From Alloascoidea africana (lineage: Eukaryota > Ascomycota > Alloascoideomycetes > Alloascoideales > Alloascoideaceae), in contig JAKTTT010000009.1 in assembly GCA_030581615.1 (NCBI GenBank), positions 310,001 through 374,000 on the forward strand: DNA of 64,000 nt, given 5' to 3'. Below are positions 32,361-42,476 of the stretch, piece after piece. Under the pieces are notes generated by a model. It was not told the origin of the DNA. It saw nothing but the letters and a program-made list of their open reading frames with translations, and ran no database searches. Within the stretch, counting starts at the first letter, position 1; each line of letters opens with the position of its first letter. Both the position numbers and the translations under genes were made by a program.

Positions 32361-35300
32361 ATGAAAGAGGAAGACGATATTCTGCTCTTCGAAACCTGGC
32401 CCTCTTCTTCTCCCGATCCTCCCACAAACCTGAAAACCCTGAACCTGCCCAGCTTTCTTCCCCCCGACAGCTTGAACCTGGACTTGGACCTCGACCTCGA
32501 CCTCCATGAACAACAGTCCAAGGCCAACGACTGCAGCGCCATAGAGGCCCTGACCATGGAGGCCCTGTGCTCCCAGGACATTGGTCTCACCATGCCCTCC
32601 ATCGAGGACCACCCGGACGAGCTCGACGACTCCCAGAGCCACAGCCAGCAGCAGTATGCCCAGGTCGACTCCATCCTGAGCACCCTCCAGGAACTCGACA
32701 TCCCGTTCGCGCCAACCGCCAGCGACCAGAATCTCGACACAGCGCTGTCCCTGCCCTTGCCCTTGCAACTCGACCAGGCCTCTTTCGAGGTGCCCGTGGA
32801 GTCGAACGACGACAACGACAACGACAACAATACCATCCAGCCTTTCCAACTGATGTCTCCTTCCGTCTCTGCTGCTGTGGTCGCTCCTCCACAAAGCGTG
32901 CCGAAACGTCATCATCATCAGCATTCGCAAAGTACCTGTGCTTCGCCCTTCTTCTTCATAGACGATGAAGATCCAATTCACACGCCGACCCAGCCTTTCC
33001 CATTCGAACCGTCTTTTCACCGCAAAAGCCATTCCATAATTGGCCAACCGCCACCTTCCACACCGCAAATGTCCTCATTTAGACCTCAAGTGAGGCCCAA
33101 CCGTGGTCATTTCCATTCGAAATCTTATTCGAAACCCCCATCTTCTTCTTCGGAGGAACCAAGACTTTTGAAAAGTGGCCTGGATTTTGATACCTGTACT
33201 TTCCACAACAACATCAAACGCACATCCGCACTAGAAAATCCGTTTAGAGATGAACCAACAACAGGATTAAAACCTATATCGAGATCAGTATCCCCATTAA
33301 AACGAAAATCCGGAGAAGCTGATAACGATGGTGATGATATTTGTGGTTCCCCCCATAAATCGTATAAATTCCCTCCTTCTCCAACATCATATATCAATAA
33401 AACTTCACAACTCGTGCTTCCAAAGCAAGAAAACACAGATCTCGATGGATTTTTCGATTTTGGGAAAGACGATGAGGACACAAATGACAATGACGATGAG
33501 AATGGGAAGGCAGAGACAGAGGCAGAGGCAGAGGCAGAGGCAGAGGGATATAGGTATGACCCCACATATCTTTCCAAACTTTTAAGATTCGCAAATGGTG
33601 ATAAATCGAGTCATCGAATCTCTTCTTATCCTGCTAATCTCCAACTCTCCGATGATGATGATGATTCCGAGTCCAAACCATCAATTCTAAAAATCCAAAC
33701 CCATGAGAATCACCACACTTCAAAAGAGATTGAGATTGAGATTGAAAATCAGCAGCATGACTTGGAGAAAGTAGAAGACACGAATTTTTATCACCTTGAT
33801 GAATCCAATATTAACCTCCTCGACTTGCCTAGTTCCACAAATCCGTTGAAACAGACCCAGAAATATCGACAGGAAGTTGATGACGATGATGATCCTTGTC
33901 CAGAATTCAAAGAGTTTATCTCACCTATTCCTGATCAAGGTTCATTTTCCGTTCTGGCCTCTCCCTCGTTTGACCATGAATTTGGATCTCCTTCTGCTCC
34001 TGTTCATCTAAATCGTCGATATCCAAGAACAATCCCTCATTCTCATTCTCATTCTCATTCCCATTCCCATTCCAATTCTCTTTCTCATACTCACTCTCGA
34101 ACTGGCAGTATACAAGATTTTGGAATCCCCGATTTGAAACCCGTGGGTTCCCCACATCATTTCACAAACTTTGTACCTTTGCCATTTCAAACTCCTCGAC
34201 AACATTCAAATTTCGATCCTTCATCTCCAGATCCTTCTCCATCTTCACCTGAAATGCCACCATCAATGTTTTTCACCCCTGCTCCCCGCAAACCTATTCG
34301 ATGGAGACCCCCGATACTCAAACAGGACAAGGATAGACAAATGATTTCCAACAACAATCCAGAAAGTCCGAAAAAGGGAACTCTGGCGAATCCTCCATTG
34401 TTGAAACCGGTTGAAAACACTCTGATTAATGAAAATTATTCTCCAAGAGGAAGTGTTAGTGGGAATAGTCTGGATTCAATGACCACCACTGCAACCAGCA
34501 TAAACAACGCTCCAAGTCCAATCATCATTCCATGTTCTTCTCCAGTATCGAACATTAATGTAAGTTTAACCCCCAAAAAATCTCGTTCAAGTTCATCATC
34601 TCCGAAAAGACGCCAACGACACGGTATTAGAAACTATGTTAAAAAATCAACACTTCCACCAGGTAGTATTGATTCTTACATTATCGGACCCGACGATGTG
34701 GGTGAATACATCTGTACTTTTGAAAACTGTAACAAAGTTTTCAAAAGACGGTATAACATTCGATCTCATGTTCAAACGCATCTAAGTGATCGACCTTTCA
34801 CATGTCCACAATGCAATGCGAAATTTGTAAGACAACATGATTTGAAAAGACATTCGACAATCCATGATGAATATAAATTTATTTGTCCATGTGGGAAAAA
34901 ATTCGCAAGACATGATGCCCTGATGAGACATGAAATGAGAAATATATGTGAAGGTGGGATTGTTGTTCCTGGGGTTGTAAAGAAAAAGGGAAAGCGTGGT
35001 AGACCAAGGAAAATTCAATCAATTCGAAAAGAAGAAGAAGAAAATGTGCCGCCTTTGGAGGGCAAGATCGAGACTGAAAAGTCAAATGAAAATGAGAATG
35101 ATTCGAAAACCATAACCAAAAGCATAAATGCAAGCACGAACAAGACAAAATCACAAAATGGTGGTGGTACGAATGCTAATGCTAATGCTAATGCTAATGC
35201 TAATGGTGGTGGTATGTTAACGGATGCGACAATTTCAGACAATACGATATCCGAATCAACATCACCGGATGATGATCGGATATCGTCTTTTGGGGAAGAT

Positions 35301-35504
35301 ACAAGAGATTATTCTTTTTATGGAAATTTTTACGATACTACTACTGCTAATGATGACAACAACAACAACAACAACAATAACAATAACAATAACAATAACA
35401 ACAATGACGATCTTTTCAATTCCCATACTCAACAACGATCCCTCATGACACAATCGAGAACAGCTGTAGAGATTCTTACCTCGGAGCTTGAACAAATTAA
35501 CTAG
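32361..35504 (+). CDS. ACE2: Ace2/Swi5-type C2H2 zinc-finger transcription factor
   Basis: Intronless, 1047 residues. Three C-terminal zinc fingers match the Swi5/Ace2 arrangement: YICTFENCNKVFKRR (Cys785, Cys790), FTCPQC (from Cys815) and the atypical CPCGKKFARHDAL finger (Cys842, Cys844), followed by the AT-hook-like KRGRPRK (about 877). These factors activate daughter-specific and M/G1 genes for septum degradation. The N-terminal 780 residues are mostly disordered, with acidic, poly-Asp, His/Ser (HSHSHSHSHS) and Ala/Glu (EAEAEAEAE) runs. A Cbk1 docking motif [YF]xFP occurs as YKFP (335-338), and H-x-[RK]-x-x-S sites are present (His220-Ser225, His252-Ser257, His578-Ser583). A (GCTAAT)n run codes Asn-Ala repeats and an Asn run sits near the C-terminus. 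A single family member may serve for both ACE2 and SWI5; the symbol is by nearest motif match. Confidence 0.87.
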   Translation: MKEEDDILLFETWPSSSPDPPTNLKTLNLPSFLPPDSLNLDLDLDLDLHEQQSKANDCSAIEALTMEALCSQDIGLTMPSIEDHPDELDDSQSHSQQQYAQVDSILSTLQELDIPFAPTASDQNLDTALSLPLPLQLDQASFEVPVESNDDNDNDNNTIQPFQLMSPSVSAAVVAPPQSVPKRHHHQHSQSTCASPFFFIDDEDPIHTPTQPFPFEPSFHRKSHSIIGQPPPSTPQMSSFRPQVRPNRGHFHSKSYSKPPSSSSEEPRLLKSGLDFDTCTFHNNIKRTSALENPFRDEPTTGLKPISRSVSPLKRKSGEADNDGDDICGSPHKSYKFPPSPTSYINKTSQLVLPKQENTDLDGFFDFGKDDEDTNDNDDENGKAETEAEAEAEAEGYRYDPTYLSKLLRFANGDKSSHRISSYPANLQLSDDDDDSESKPSILKIQTHENHHTSKEIEIEIENQQHDLEKVEDTNFYHLDESNINLLDLPSSTNPLKQTQKYRQEVDDDDDPCPEFKEFISPIPDQGSFSVLASPSFDHEFGSPSAPVHLNRRYPRTIPHSHSHSHSHSHSNSLSHTHSRTGSIQDFGIPDLKPVGSPHHFTNFVPLPFQTPRQHSNFDPSSPDPSPSSPEMPPSMFFTPAPRKPIRWRPPILKQDKDRQMISNNNPESPKKGTLANPPLLKPVENTLINENYSPRGSVSGNSLDSMTTTATSINNAPSPIIIPCSSPVSNINVSLTPKKSRSSSSSPKRRQRHGIRNYVKKSTLPPGSIDSYIIGPDDVGEYICTFENCNKVFKRRYNIRSHVQTHLSDRPFTCPQCNAKFVRQHDLKRHSTIHDEYKFICPCGKKFARHDALMRHEMRNICEGGIVVPGVVKKKGKRGRPRKIQSIRKEEEENVPPLEGKIETEKSNENENDSKTITKSINASTNKTKSQNGGGTNANANANANANGGGMLTDATISDNTISESTSPDDDRISSFGEDTRDYSFYGNFYDTTTANDDNNNNNNNNNNNNNNNNDDLFNSHTQQRSLMTQSRTAVEILTSELEQIN

Positions 35505-37016
35505 ACCAGGCACTTTTTTCCTTTTTTTTTTTTTCATTTGTTTGTGAGTCCATCTATTATGCATCATTTCACAAAGACAGATAGATGATTGGGATTTTTG
35601 GATTATCTATTGAAAACATTCTTTTTTTCTTCTTCCCAAAACTCGTTTCCTTTTGTCACTTAAATTTTTTCTTTTCTCAAAAGCTGAAATGCTTTTCTTT
35701 TTATAACACCTTCTTACTTACACGTCTATTTATTTTTGATTTACTATTAACTGTCCCTCAATTTTCTTCATTTCTTCTTCTTTTTTTTCATCTATGATTT
35801 TTGCGTTCGTTTGGTGATTCTGAAGTGTGCGTGCATAGGCATAATTTTTTGTGTTTTTCGCAAAATTATAAATTAACGTAGTTTTTTTTTTGATTTCATT
35901 CATCTTATCATTTTTTTTCCCCATATTTCATCGTTCATATTCTCAATTGTTTCTGTTTTATCTCATTCCATTTTCATTTTCATTTTCATTTTCATTTTTT
36001 TTGAAACATGTCCATAGAAAACTTATGGTTGGAAATTTTTCTCTTCCCTCTTATTCATTTTTTTCATACTTTACTTTTTTTGGTGTTATAGTTTTCCACT
36101 TTTATTATTCATATCATATTATATATACATTATTATTGGTCTTAGGGTTTTCGGTTTCCCTACAACTGTTTTTTTATCGAAGTTGTGATTAGTCTTTTCG
36201 TGTCAACGTTCCTTTTTTTTAAGGGAAAAAAGAAATATAAAAAAGAATTGTGGTTTGAGTAATTTAGTGCATAGGTAGATAAAAGGCAAGATATTTATCC
36301 TTCTACAAAAACTAAAGAAAAAACTATCACAATCTCAAAACTACACGTTCAAAGTTTTGGTTTATCTTCAAAATGCTCGTAAAAATCTCAAAGCTATTAA
36401 AAAATTTAGGGTTCGAAAAGCAACATGATTGATGGTATACACAGAGATATATAGTAACAGACAAGAAGCCAAACAAAAAAAAGTTACATGAAGAAAGCAA
36501 AAACAAGACATACTAATCAAAAAGCAAAAGAACAAGGACTAATTAATATACTGTTGTTCCTATTGATGGATGGCGAAAGGTGAATGATTATGATGGGGAT
36601 TAAAAAATGCCATGGAACAATAAAAGAAAAAGAAAAAGAAAAGGAACTAGAACTAGAACTAGAAAAAGACATTTTCAAATGAATTGGTTAAAATGAAAGA
36701 ATCGAGGGAAAAAATTTAAATTTAAATGAATATGATTTTTTTTGGGGGGGTGATTTTTCTGTTTTTGGTAGAAAGTCATACAACTGTGTTATACAGATCA
36801 TCTTCATCAAAAGGTCGTGAGCGAGCAAAAAGCACTTGAGATCCACTTTGCAAATAGAAAAGAAAAGTGTAGGTTCGAGAAACCATAATAAATATTAAAA
36901 GAAGAACGCGCGAGAATAAACCGAAAGAAATTTTGGTGATGAAAATAAATTGTTACCACAATCGGCCCTAAGATTGGTTCGATTTACCAGTACAAAAAAA
37001 TTATATCATCATAAGA
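35505..37016. other. 1.5 kb convergent AT-rich spacer
   Basis: 3' flanks of the Ace2-like gene and of the coiled-coil gene. It holds many T tracts, a TTTTCA array (about 35971-35996), GAAAAA and CTAGAA repeats (36624-36664). No gene, RNA or transposon recognised. Confidence 0.7.
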
Positions 37017-39527
37017 TTAAGCAAACGAAGGGTTGCCAATGTCATTACAAAGAGCCTCTTGTAACCCAGAATATATTCCTAATCCTGTATTCAAAGCTTC
37101 AGTTGTATCGTCATACACATTGGATTCCCCAACGTTTTCTCTCGCTTTTGATATAAACGTTGATGTTTCTCGATTTGTTTCTCTCAATGGTCTTCTCTTG
37201 TATAAGCGCTTTGTTGTGATTTCACATTCAATTCCGCCCATGCTACTATCCATCGCCTCAATTAAAGATGGAAATGATATTCTCGTGCTTAATTTGGGCC
37301 TCAATGACCTCCTCACTGGAGTTTTATTATATTCATCTTCTGATTCTAAATCATCCTCCTGTTGTATTGGTTGACTCCGTCGAGCCAATTGTTCCTGACG
37401 CTTGTGTTTTAGAAATTCAGCATTCAAGTCGTTCGTCGACAAAGCCTCTACAAGAGCATTATGTGATGTATTTTTCGAAAAAATGGGCCTCGCTGTTATC
37501 GTATTACTTGTGGTTACAGGATATGTTTCCGCAAGTGTTCGTAGATGTGAATGTAATGCGTTCCATTTTAAAGGATAAGGCGAGGACGGTGCTGATTCAC
37601 ATCCCAAGTCAAAAGCTTTGGGTTGGATAGGAGACAACTCGGTACTGGAAGATAGCAGCGGTTCGATCGGGAACTTGAGCTCAAGACTTTCCACAGTTGT
37701 TTGTGAAGTAGGGGCCGTTCTTGTTGTGAAGCGAGTCTTGCTAATTGATTTCACAGGTGAGGTTGAACAAATTGGTATCGAATCATTCAGAATATTCAAC
37801 TTCTTCATGGCATAGTTTTCTACAGCAATTGTGACCAATTCTTTGCTAAATTTCCCACTTCTTCGGCGTATCCTCCCGTTTCCATGTATATTCCCACTTA
37901 CAGTTCGTCTGGCTTTTGCTGTATTTGTAATATTTCGTACCTGAGGTTGCTTTGCAGGAAGAGGCAGCTTGTTACAAAGATCCACCCGGGACGAGTCAAG
38001 AAGAGGACTGGTCAAGGGCTCGTAATTAGGGGCGCTTGGCCTGCCCTTATCTTTTATCTCCGGCGAATCTGCATAACAAGTGATGTTTGTGGAAACTGAA
38101 GCATTTGCAGTATGATAAGTTAATGTTTCCGAATTCGTGCTATCAAAAGAACTCGTTCTATTGTGGATTTTGTGAAGGAAAAATGAGTTTAGAGAGCGCC
38201 TGCGACTGTCGTCTTTAAACGGAGAACCCGCTAGTCGGTCTCTTGGGGATATGGGCGTGGTGGTAGCGCTGACACTGGTGACACTGCTGTTGTTATTCTC
38301 AGTCAAGTTTACCAGCGCCAAATTGATAGGCTTTAGTCGAGGACCGGGAGATCTATCTGGGTTTGATTCATCTTGTGATGTTTCGCTGAAATTGAGCGTT
38401 TCTTCCGATATGGAGCTGTCTGCAAAATTGGAACACGTATAGTTAGAGATGCCCGAATTCCTTTTCGAAGAACATGAAGAGTGAGAATACGAATTTCGCT
38501 TGTGGCCTTGGTTGCTCTCGTTTTCTTTCTCTTTAACTCCTCCTTGTAAAACTGGAGATTGCGCTGTGTTTCGGGAGGAACCGAATCCAATATTGATATC
38601 ATTGGTGAAAATGTTCAATCCGCCTGACTTGGCAAAACCGTTTGCTTCAGTCCGTTTCAGACTCTCGCTTTGGGGGCACCGCTGTAGTTGTCCCTGTTCG
38701 TGTTCGTGTTCGCGTTGTTCTTGTTCTTGTCCTTCCTCGATAGATCTCCTTGCGTTATTATCATTATTGGTATTTTTGCTGAGCTTTTCGCGTAGCAAAG
38801 CCAACTCCCTCTCTGTCCTGTCCAGTTTTAGTTTGAGGTCGAGGTTTTCAAGTCTCACACTCCGAAGCTTTGTTACAGGAGAGGCATGAGAAGGGGCCGG
38901 TGTTGCATTAGAGTAGGCGTATAGATCATTATCGTAGTCCTCATCGCTGCGGTGTGAATGTCTCCAGAGATTACTAATTCCAGCAATTGTTTTCAGATAG
39001 TTGTACTCGAGATATAGATTCTCGATAGCACTCTCTGTTGCGCGCATGTTGAGCTCCAAGTCTCTCATCGAATATGAGGATGCTCCCCCCGGCTCTTTAC
39101 CCGTCATCGCGCTAGCAGCAGCAGTAGCTCCGTTTTGAAGGATTGAATGGAGCAGAAAGCCAATCTGGGTTTTGCAATACTGGGATCTCAGGGCTATAGA
39201 CTCGAGCTCTGTTCTGTACTCGTAGGCGATTTCATCGTGCTGGGCTCGGGACTCCTCGAGCATGTCTTCCATCTCTCTGTGCAACTCTGCGTGTTGATGG
39301 GCCATTGCCTGGCTCTTTTGAAACAGAGCACTGCTCTCACGGGCCCTGCTCTCACGGGCCCTGCTCTGGTCAGACAGCAGGTCCAGCGGGAAGAACTGCT
39401 TGTTTGCCCCGTCCATGGAACTGTGTTCTGAGCTCTGTGGTAGAAAAGAAGAAGAAAATAGCACCGGTGCAGACGAAAACATTGAGAAAAAGAAACGCGG
39501 GAGGTTGCCCTGCCACCGCACATGCAT
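37017..39527 (-). CDS. Large coiled-coil protein with a shugoshin-like C-terminal motif
   Basis: Intronless. The open frame from the ATG at 39527 gives 836 residues; in-frame ATGs at 39482 and 39416 are alternatives, and 39416 (MDGANKQFFPLD) best begins the folded part. Two coiled coils are visible, at about residues 60-120 and 225-260 (LENLDLKLKLDRTERELALLR is the core of the second). The middle is Ser/Thr/Asn-rich and probably disordered. Near residues 750-775 the basic segment RRSLRPKLSTRISFPSL resembles the C-terminal SGO motif of shugoshins (RRSxR...V/I-x-Y/F...PSL), which binds phosphorylated H2A. Shugoshins protect centromeric cohesin. The N-terminal coiled coil is not a clear shugoshin match, so it could equally be a spindle or cortex scaffold. 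Function remains unassigned. Confidence 0.6.
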   Translation of the reverse strand: MHVRWQGNLPRFFFSMFSSAPVLFSSSFLPQSSEHSSMDGANKQFFPLDLLSDQSRARESRARESSALFQKSQAMAHQHAELHREMEDMLEESRAQHDEIAYEYRTELESIALRSQYCKTQIGFLLHSILQNGATAAASAMTGKEPGGASSYSMRDLELNMRATESAIENLYLEYNYLKTIAGISNLWRHSHRSDEDYDNDLYAYSNATPAPSHASPVTKLRSVRLENLDLKLKLDRTERELALLREKLSKNTNNDNNARRSIEEGQEQEQREHEHEQGQLQRCPQSESLKRTEANGFAKSGGLNIFTNDINIGFGSSRNTAQSPVLQGGVKEKENESNQGHKRNSYSHSSCSSKRNSGISNYTCSNFADSSISEETLNFSETSQDESNPDRSPGPRLKPINLALVNLTENNNSSVTSVSATTTPISPRDRLAGSPFKDDSRRRSLNSFFLHKIHNRTSSFDSTNSETLTYHTANASVSTNITCYADSPEIKDKGRPSAPNYEPLTSPLLDSSRVDLCNKLPLPAKQPQVRNITNTAKARRTVSGNIHGNGRIRRRSGKFSKELVTIAVENYAMKKLNILNDSIPICSTSPVKSISKTRFTTRTAPTSQTTVESLELKFPIEPLLSSSTELSPIQPKAFDLGCESAPSSPYPLKWNALHSHLRTLAETYPVTTSNTITARPIFSKNTSHNALVEALSTNDLNAEFLKHKRQEQLARRSQPIQQEDDLESEDEYNKTPVRRSLRPKLSTRISFPSLIEAMDSSMGGIECEITTKRLYKRRPLRETNRETSTFISKARENVGESNVYDDTTEALNTGLGIYSGLQEALCNDIGNPSFA

Positions 39528-39677
39528 GCGCTTTCTTTAAGAAGCGCTCGAATCTTGATTCGGAACCTCCAAAACATTTGAACTTTTCACAGACACAAAG
39601 CCGTTAGTTGTCGATTTGTGCTGGCCAGCGTCGGTCTGCTTGTTGTCTGTGGTGCTCGCGAACTGCTCGCGAGCTGT

Positions 39678-41933
39678 TCACCCAGAGAACGGGTTTTTGG
39701 CACGCGGACGGGTCTTGCGAGAGGTGTAGATCGCATCCATTATAGTTTTGTCCAAGCATCTAAACTCTGCTTTTTGTCTGTAGGATCTCAAAACGCTTTC
39801 GTGTTGCACTTTTTGAAGCTTGTAGTGTCGAAAGACAGAAACTGCTATGCCGACCAGCAGATTCACGCTCCAGACGCCCAAAAGCACTAAGGAAGTGTAA
39901 AGCTCTGTGCGGATCTGGGTCTGAAACCTCGCTATCGCCGACTTCAGGGAATGCTCCAGCGACTCCATTGCGTTGTGAATTACTATCTGTGCAGAATTAG
40001 GCGCTAGAGCTGATGTGCTATTAACTGTTGATCGCTTGGAATAACGTGATAGATAGCTGTTGTTGACTTGGGTGGAATTTGTCTGGTTCGTGGATGTCGT
40101 CCAGCGGTCATCAGCATCATCCATCAACAAGAGCTCTCTATCTAGCCGGGGCAGAGAAAGCTTAGCATGGTTGTGGATCCAGGTCAAGCCAGTTTCAACT
40201 TTAGCTATTTTGTTCCCGATCACACACTGAATAATTCCTTTGGCGGCATGATTCAACACAGTGTCTCCGAAAATTGTATCCAGGTCCTGGTCCATATTCG
40301 TCATAAAAGTGTTGAGCGTGTCGTTAATGCTGGTCGAGGCCATGTTAACCCATCCGAAAAGATCTTTGTTCAGCTCTGTCTCTGTTGAATTCAGAGCCCC
40401 ATTAGTGTGGTCAACCCAGATATCGGCGTTTTCAAAAACTGAGGAATACGCGCTCGTGGTGGTGTTTTGTGTCAGCTCCATGAATTCAGGGACAGATTTG
40501 GAAACTTGCCTTAGGATTACAAATTGGAGTCCTGAAACTGCTAGCCCTACTAAACCCAGCCCAAGAATAGCCAAAAGCCTTGATGAAAACCCCCAGTGTA
40601 CACACCATTTTATCAGATTCTGGGTGTTCACCGGCTTGTTTTTCACAAATGGGTGAATGAGATACCTGTATAACTTTGTTTGAAGAGGATGCATTGCTTC
40701 TTCCACCAACTCAAATGTTCTAGTATTGGCATTTTTCAAGTCTTGTACTCTCATTTCTCGCCTACTCACAGCATCATTTTCTTTTTCATTCAACACCGCG
40801 TCGCTATCACTTTCGTTAGCCTCTAGCCGCCGTTGTGTAGGCGCAAAGTGCACACCGGTCATTTGTTGCCTCAGGTTATTACTATCAACCATATTTTCAG
40901 CTATGATTGCATTGCTAGTTGCACTGATTCTTCTAAATCGTCTCCATTCTTTGTATCCTAGAGGAATCAAAACTGCAATTGCAAACACGATCAAGGTGAT
41001 TATTATAGCATCGCTTGCAAAATGAATATCTTTCTGTAAGCGAGAATAAAAATGGTTCAAATCCTGGGGACTCAAAATTGAATCTCTAGTACTATTTTTC
41101 GCAATGCTTTCTTCTGGTAGCTCAAGCAATGTTTTGTTAAACAATTCATTCTTCATGGCTCTTTGATAAGAATCCGAGTCTGCAATACTGGTCCGTATTT
41201 TTTCAAAAGGAATGCTTACAACGTCTCGCAAACTTTTCTGAACCCGGTCAAAATCGGGGACTTTTGTTTTCAATGAATCCAAGTCTTTTGTGACATCACC
41301 GGGGATTTCCAAATGCCGCAGTTTGTCTATAGTCAGGTTGATTTTATCAAACTTTTCTTTTGAATCTCCTCCGTTGTTCTTCCCCGTAATTTTGTCAAAC
41401 ACATTTTCTGCTTTATCAATTGCCTTGTTCAAAAACTGAGAGATATCAGAGAGTCCATCATCCAAAGAGTTTGAAATGCCGATAATGCTTTCGTTCATGA
41501 ATTTGATCACAGCTTCAGAGGAATTGACACCAACATCCACTGCACCCTTCACTGTCAGAGTCAATAAGCAGGTATACGTTCCTAGGTAGAACTGGATGAA
41601 GAATAAAATTAACGCTTCCACAATTTTTGCCAATGTCATTAGATCCCGGTACATAATTGCAATCAACTTGTTTACCATCAGGATTGTAATAGAATTTAGT
41701 GATTTTATCGAAAGTAGAGGCAGCTCTCGAATGTGTTGAAGAAGTTTGTCTGCCATATCGCATACATTCTGACTTTGAAGCTTAGCCGTATCAATGCTAT
41801 GTTCTAGCATGCTTGTGAAAATAAAAATCTTGATAATTACAACTATGAGGCATATCGTGTATTTGTTGAAGACTGTTTGAAGTATTCTCTCCGTAAAGCT
41901 CAAATACGGTCTGGCTATTATTGTCTGAGTCAT
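39678..41933 (-). CDS. PRM1: Plasma membrane fusion protein Prm1
   Basis: Intronless, 751 residues from the ATG at 41933; the frame upstream lacks ATG. Prm1 is a pheromone-induced multispanning protein that promotes plasma-membrane fusion during mating. The family hallmark RPYLSFTERILQTVFN precedes the first membrane segment (about 28-45, YTICLIVVIIKIFIFT). Further hydrophobic segments lie at about 115-140, 315-340, 405-430 and 680-700. Long ectodomain loops carry many NxS/T sites (for example NESI, NTTTS, NSTE, NQTNST), as expected for glycosylation. The C-terminus is basic and cytosolic. Orthology rests on topology and the N-terminal hallmark. The upstream 543 bp separate it from the pyruvate decarboxylase stop. 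Confidence 0.9.
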   Translation of the reverse strand: MTQTIIARPYLSFTERILQTVFNKYTICLIVVIIKIFIFTSMLEHSIDTAKLQSQNVCDMADKLLQHIRELPLLSIKSLNSITILMVNKLIAIMYRDLMTLAKIVEALILFFIQFYLGTYTCLLTLTVKGAVDVGVNSSEAVIKFMNESIIGISNSLDDGLSDISQFLNKAIDKAENVFDKITGKNNGGDSKEKFDKINLTIDKLRHLEIPGDVTKDLDSLKTKVPDFDRVQKSLRDVVSIPFEKIRTSIADSDSYQRAMKNELFNKTLLELPEESIAKNSTRDSILSPQDLNHFYSRLQKDIHFASDAIIITLIVFAIAVLIPLGYKEWRRFRRISATSNAIIAENMVDSNNLRQQMTGVHFAPTQRRLEANESDSDAVLNEKENDAVSRREMRVQDLKNANTRTFELVEEAMHPLQTKLYRYLIHPFVKNKPVNTQNLIKWCVHWGFSSRLLAILGLGLVGLAVSGLQFVILRQVSKSVPEFMELTQNTTTSAYSSVFENADIWVDHTNGALNSTETELNKDLFGWVNMASTSINDTLNTFMTNMDQDLDTIFGDTVLNHAAKGIIQCVIGNKIAKVETGLTWIHNHAKLSLPRLDRELLLMDDADDRWTTSTNQTNSTQVNNSYLSRYSKRSTVNSTSALAPNSAQIVIHNAMESLEHSLKSAIARFQTQIRTELYTSLVLLGVWSVNLLVGIAVSVFRHYKLQKVQHESVLRSYRQKAEFRCLDKTIMDAIYTSRKTRPRAKNPFSG

Positions 41934-42476
41934 TTTTGTGTGTGTTTGGTTAACATCAATGGAATTGACATGCTGATCGAAAGGTATATATATCAAAGTG
42001 TATGGTGTATCAGATCAACAAGGGTTCTTCAAAACCTTGTATTATTCGGTCTTTTTCATTGTGAAACTGGTTGTAGGGTGCCAAACTCTAAATAACATAG
42101 TGCTGAGTTTAATGATGCCCCCAAAACGGTCGCCAACAGAATCACCCATGATTTTCCAAAGTTTGTATTGTCACCGTTTTAAATGTGTTTGATTTGATTG
42201 GAAACATATTCCATACTAACTATGCATTTAATGGTAACAGCGTATTTGGTATCGAATACCAAAAAGTTTTAAATACTATTTCTTTCAGAGTGCAATATAT
42301 TATCAAATTAAAATCTCTATAACTTCTACTTCTACTTCTATTCTTTTTGTGATTTTATAATCTGTGTATGTCACTATAATCAACATGGCAAATAATATAA
42401 AAATCTTTCAACCAAAAAAATGTAATGCAATGAGAATAAAACAAAATGAATAAATAATTTTTGGAGTTTAAATGGT
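41934..42476. promoter_or_regulatory. PRM1 promoter region
   Basis: AT-rich spacer between PRM1 and the downstream end of the PDC gene. One TGAAAC core (about 42060-42065) resembles half of a pheromone response element (TGAAACA), but the last base differs. CTTCTA repeats lie at about 42324-42340. Nothing else recognised. Confidence 0.4.
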
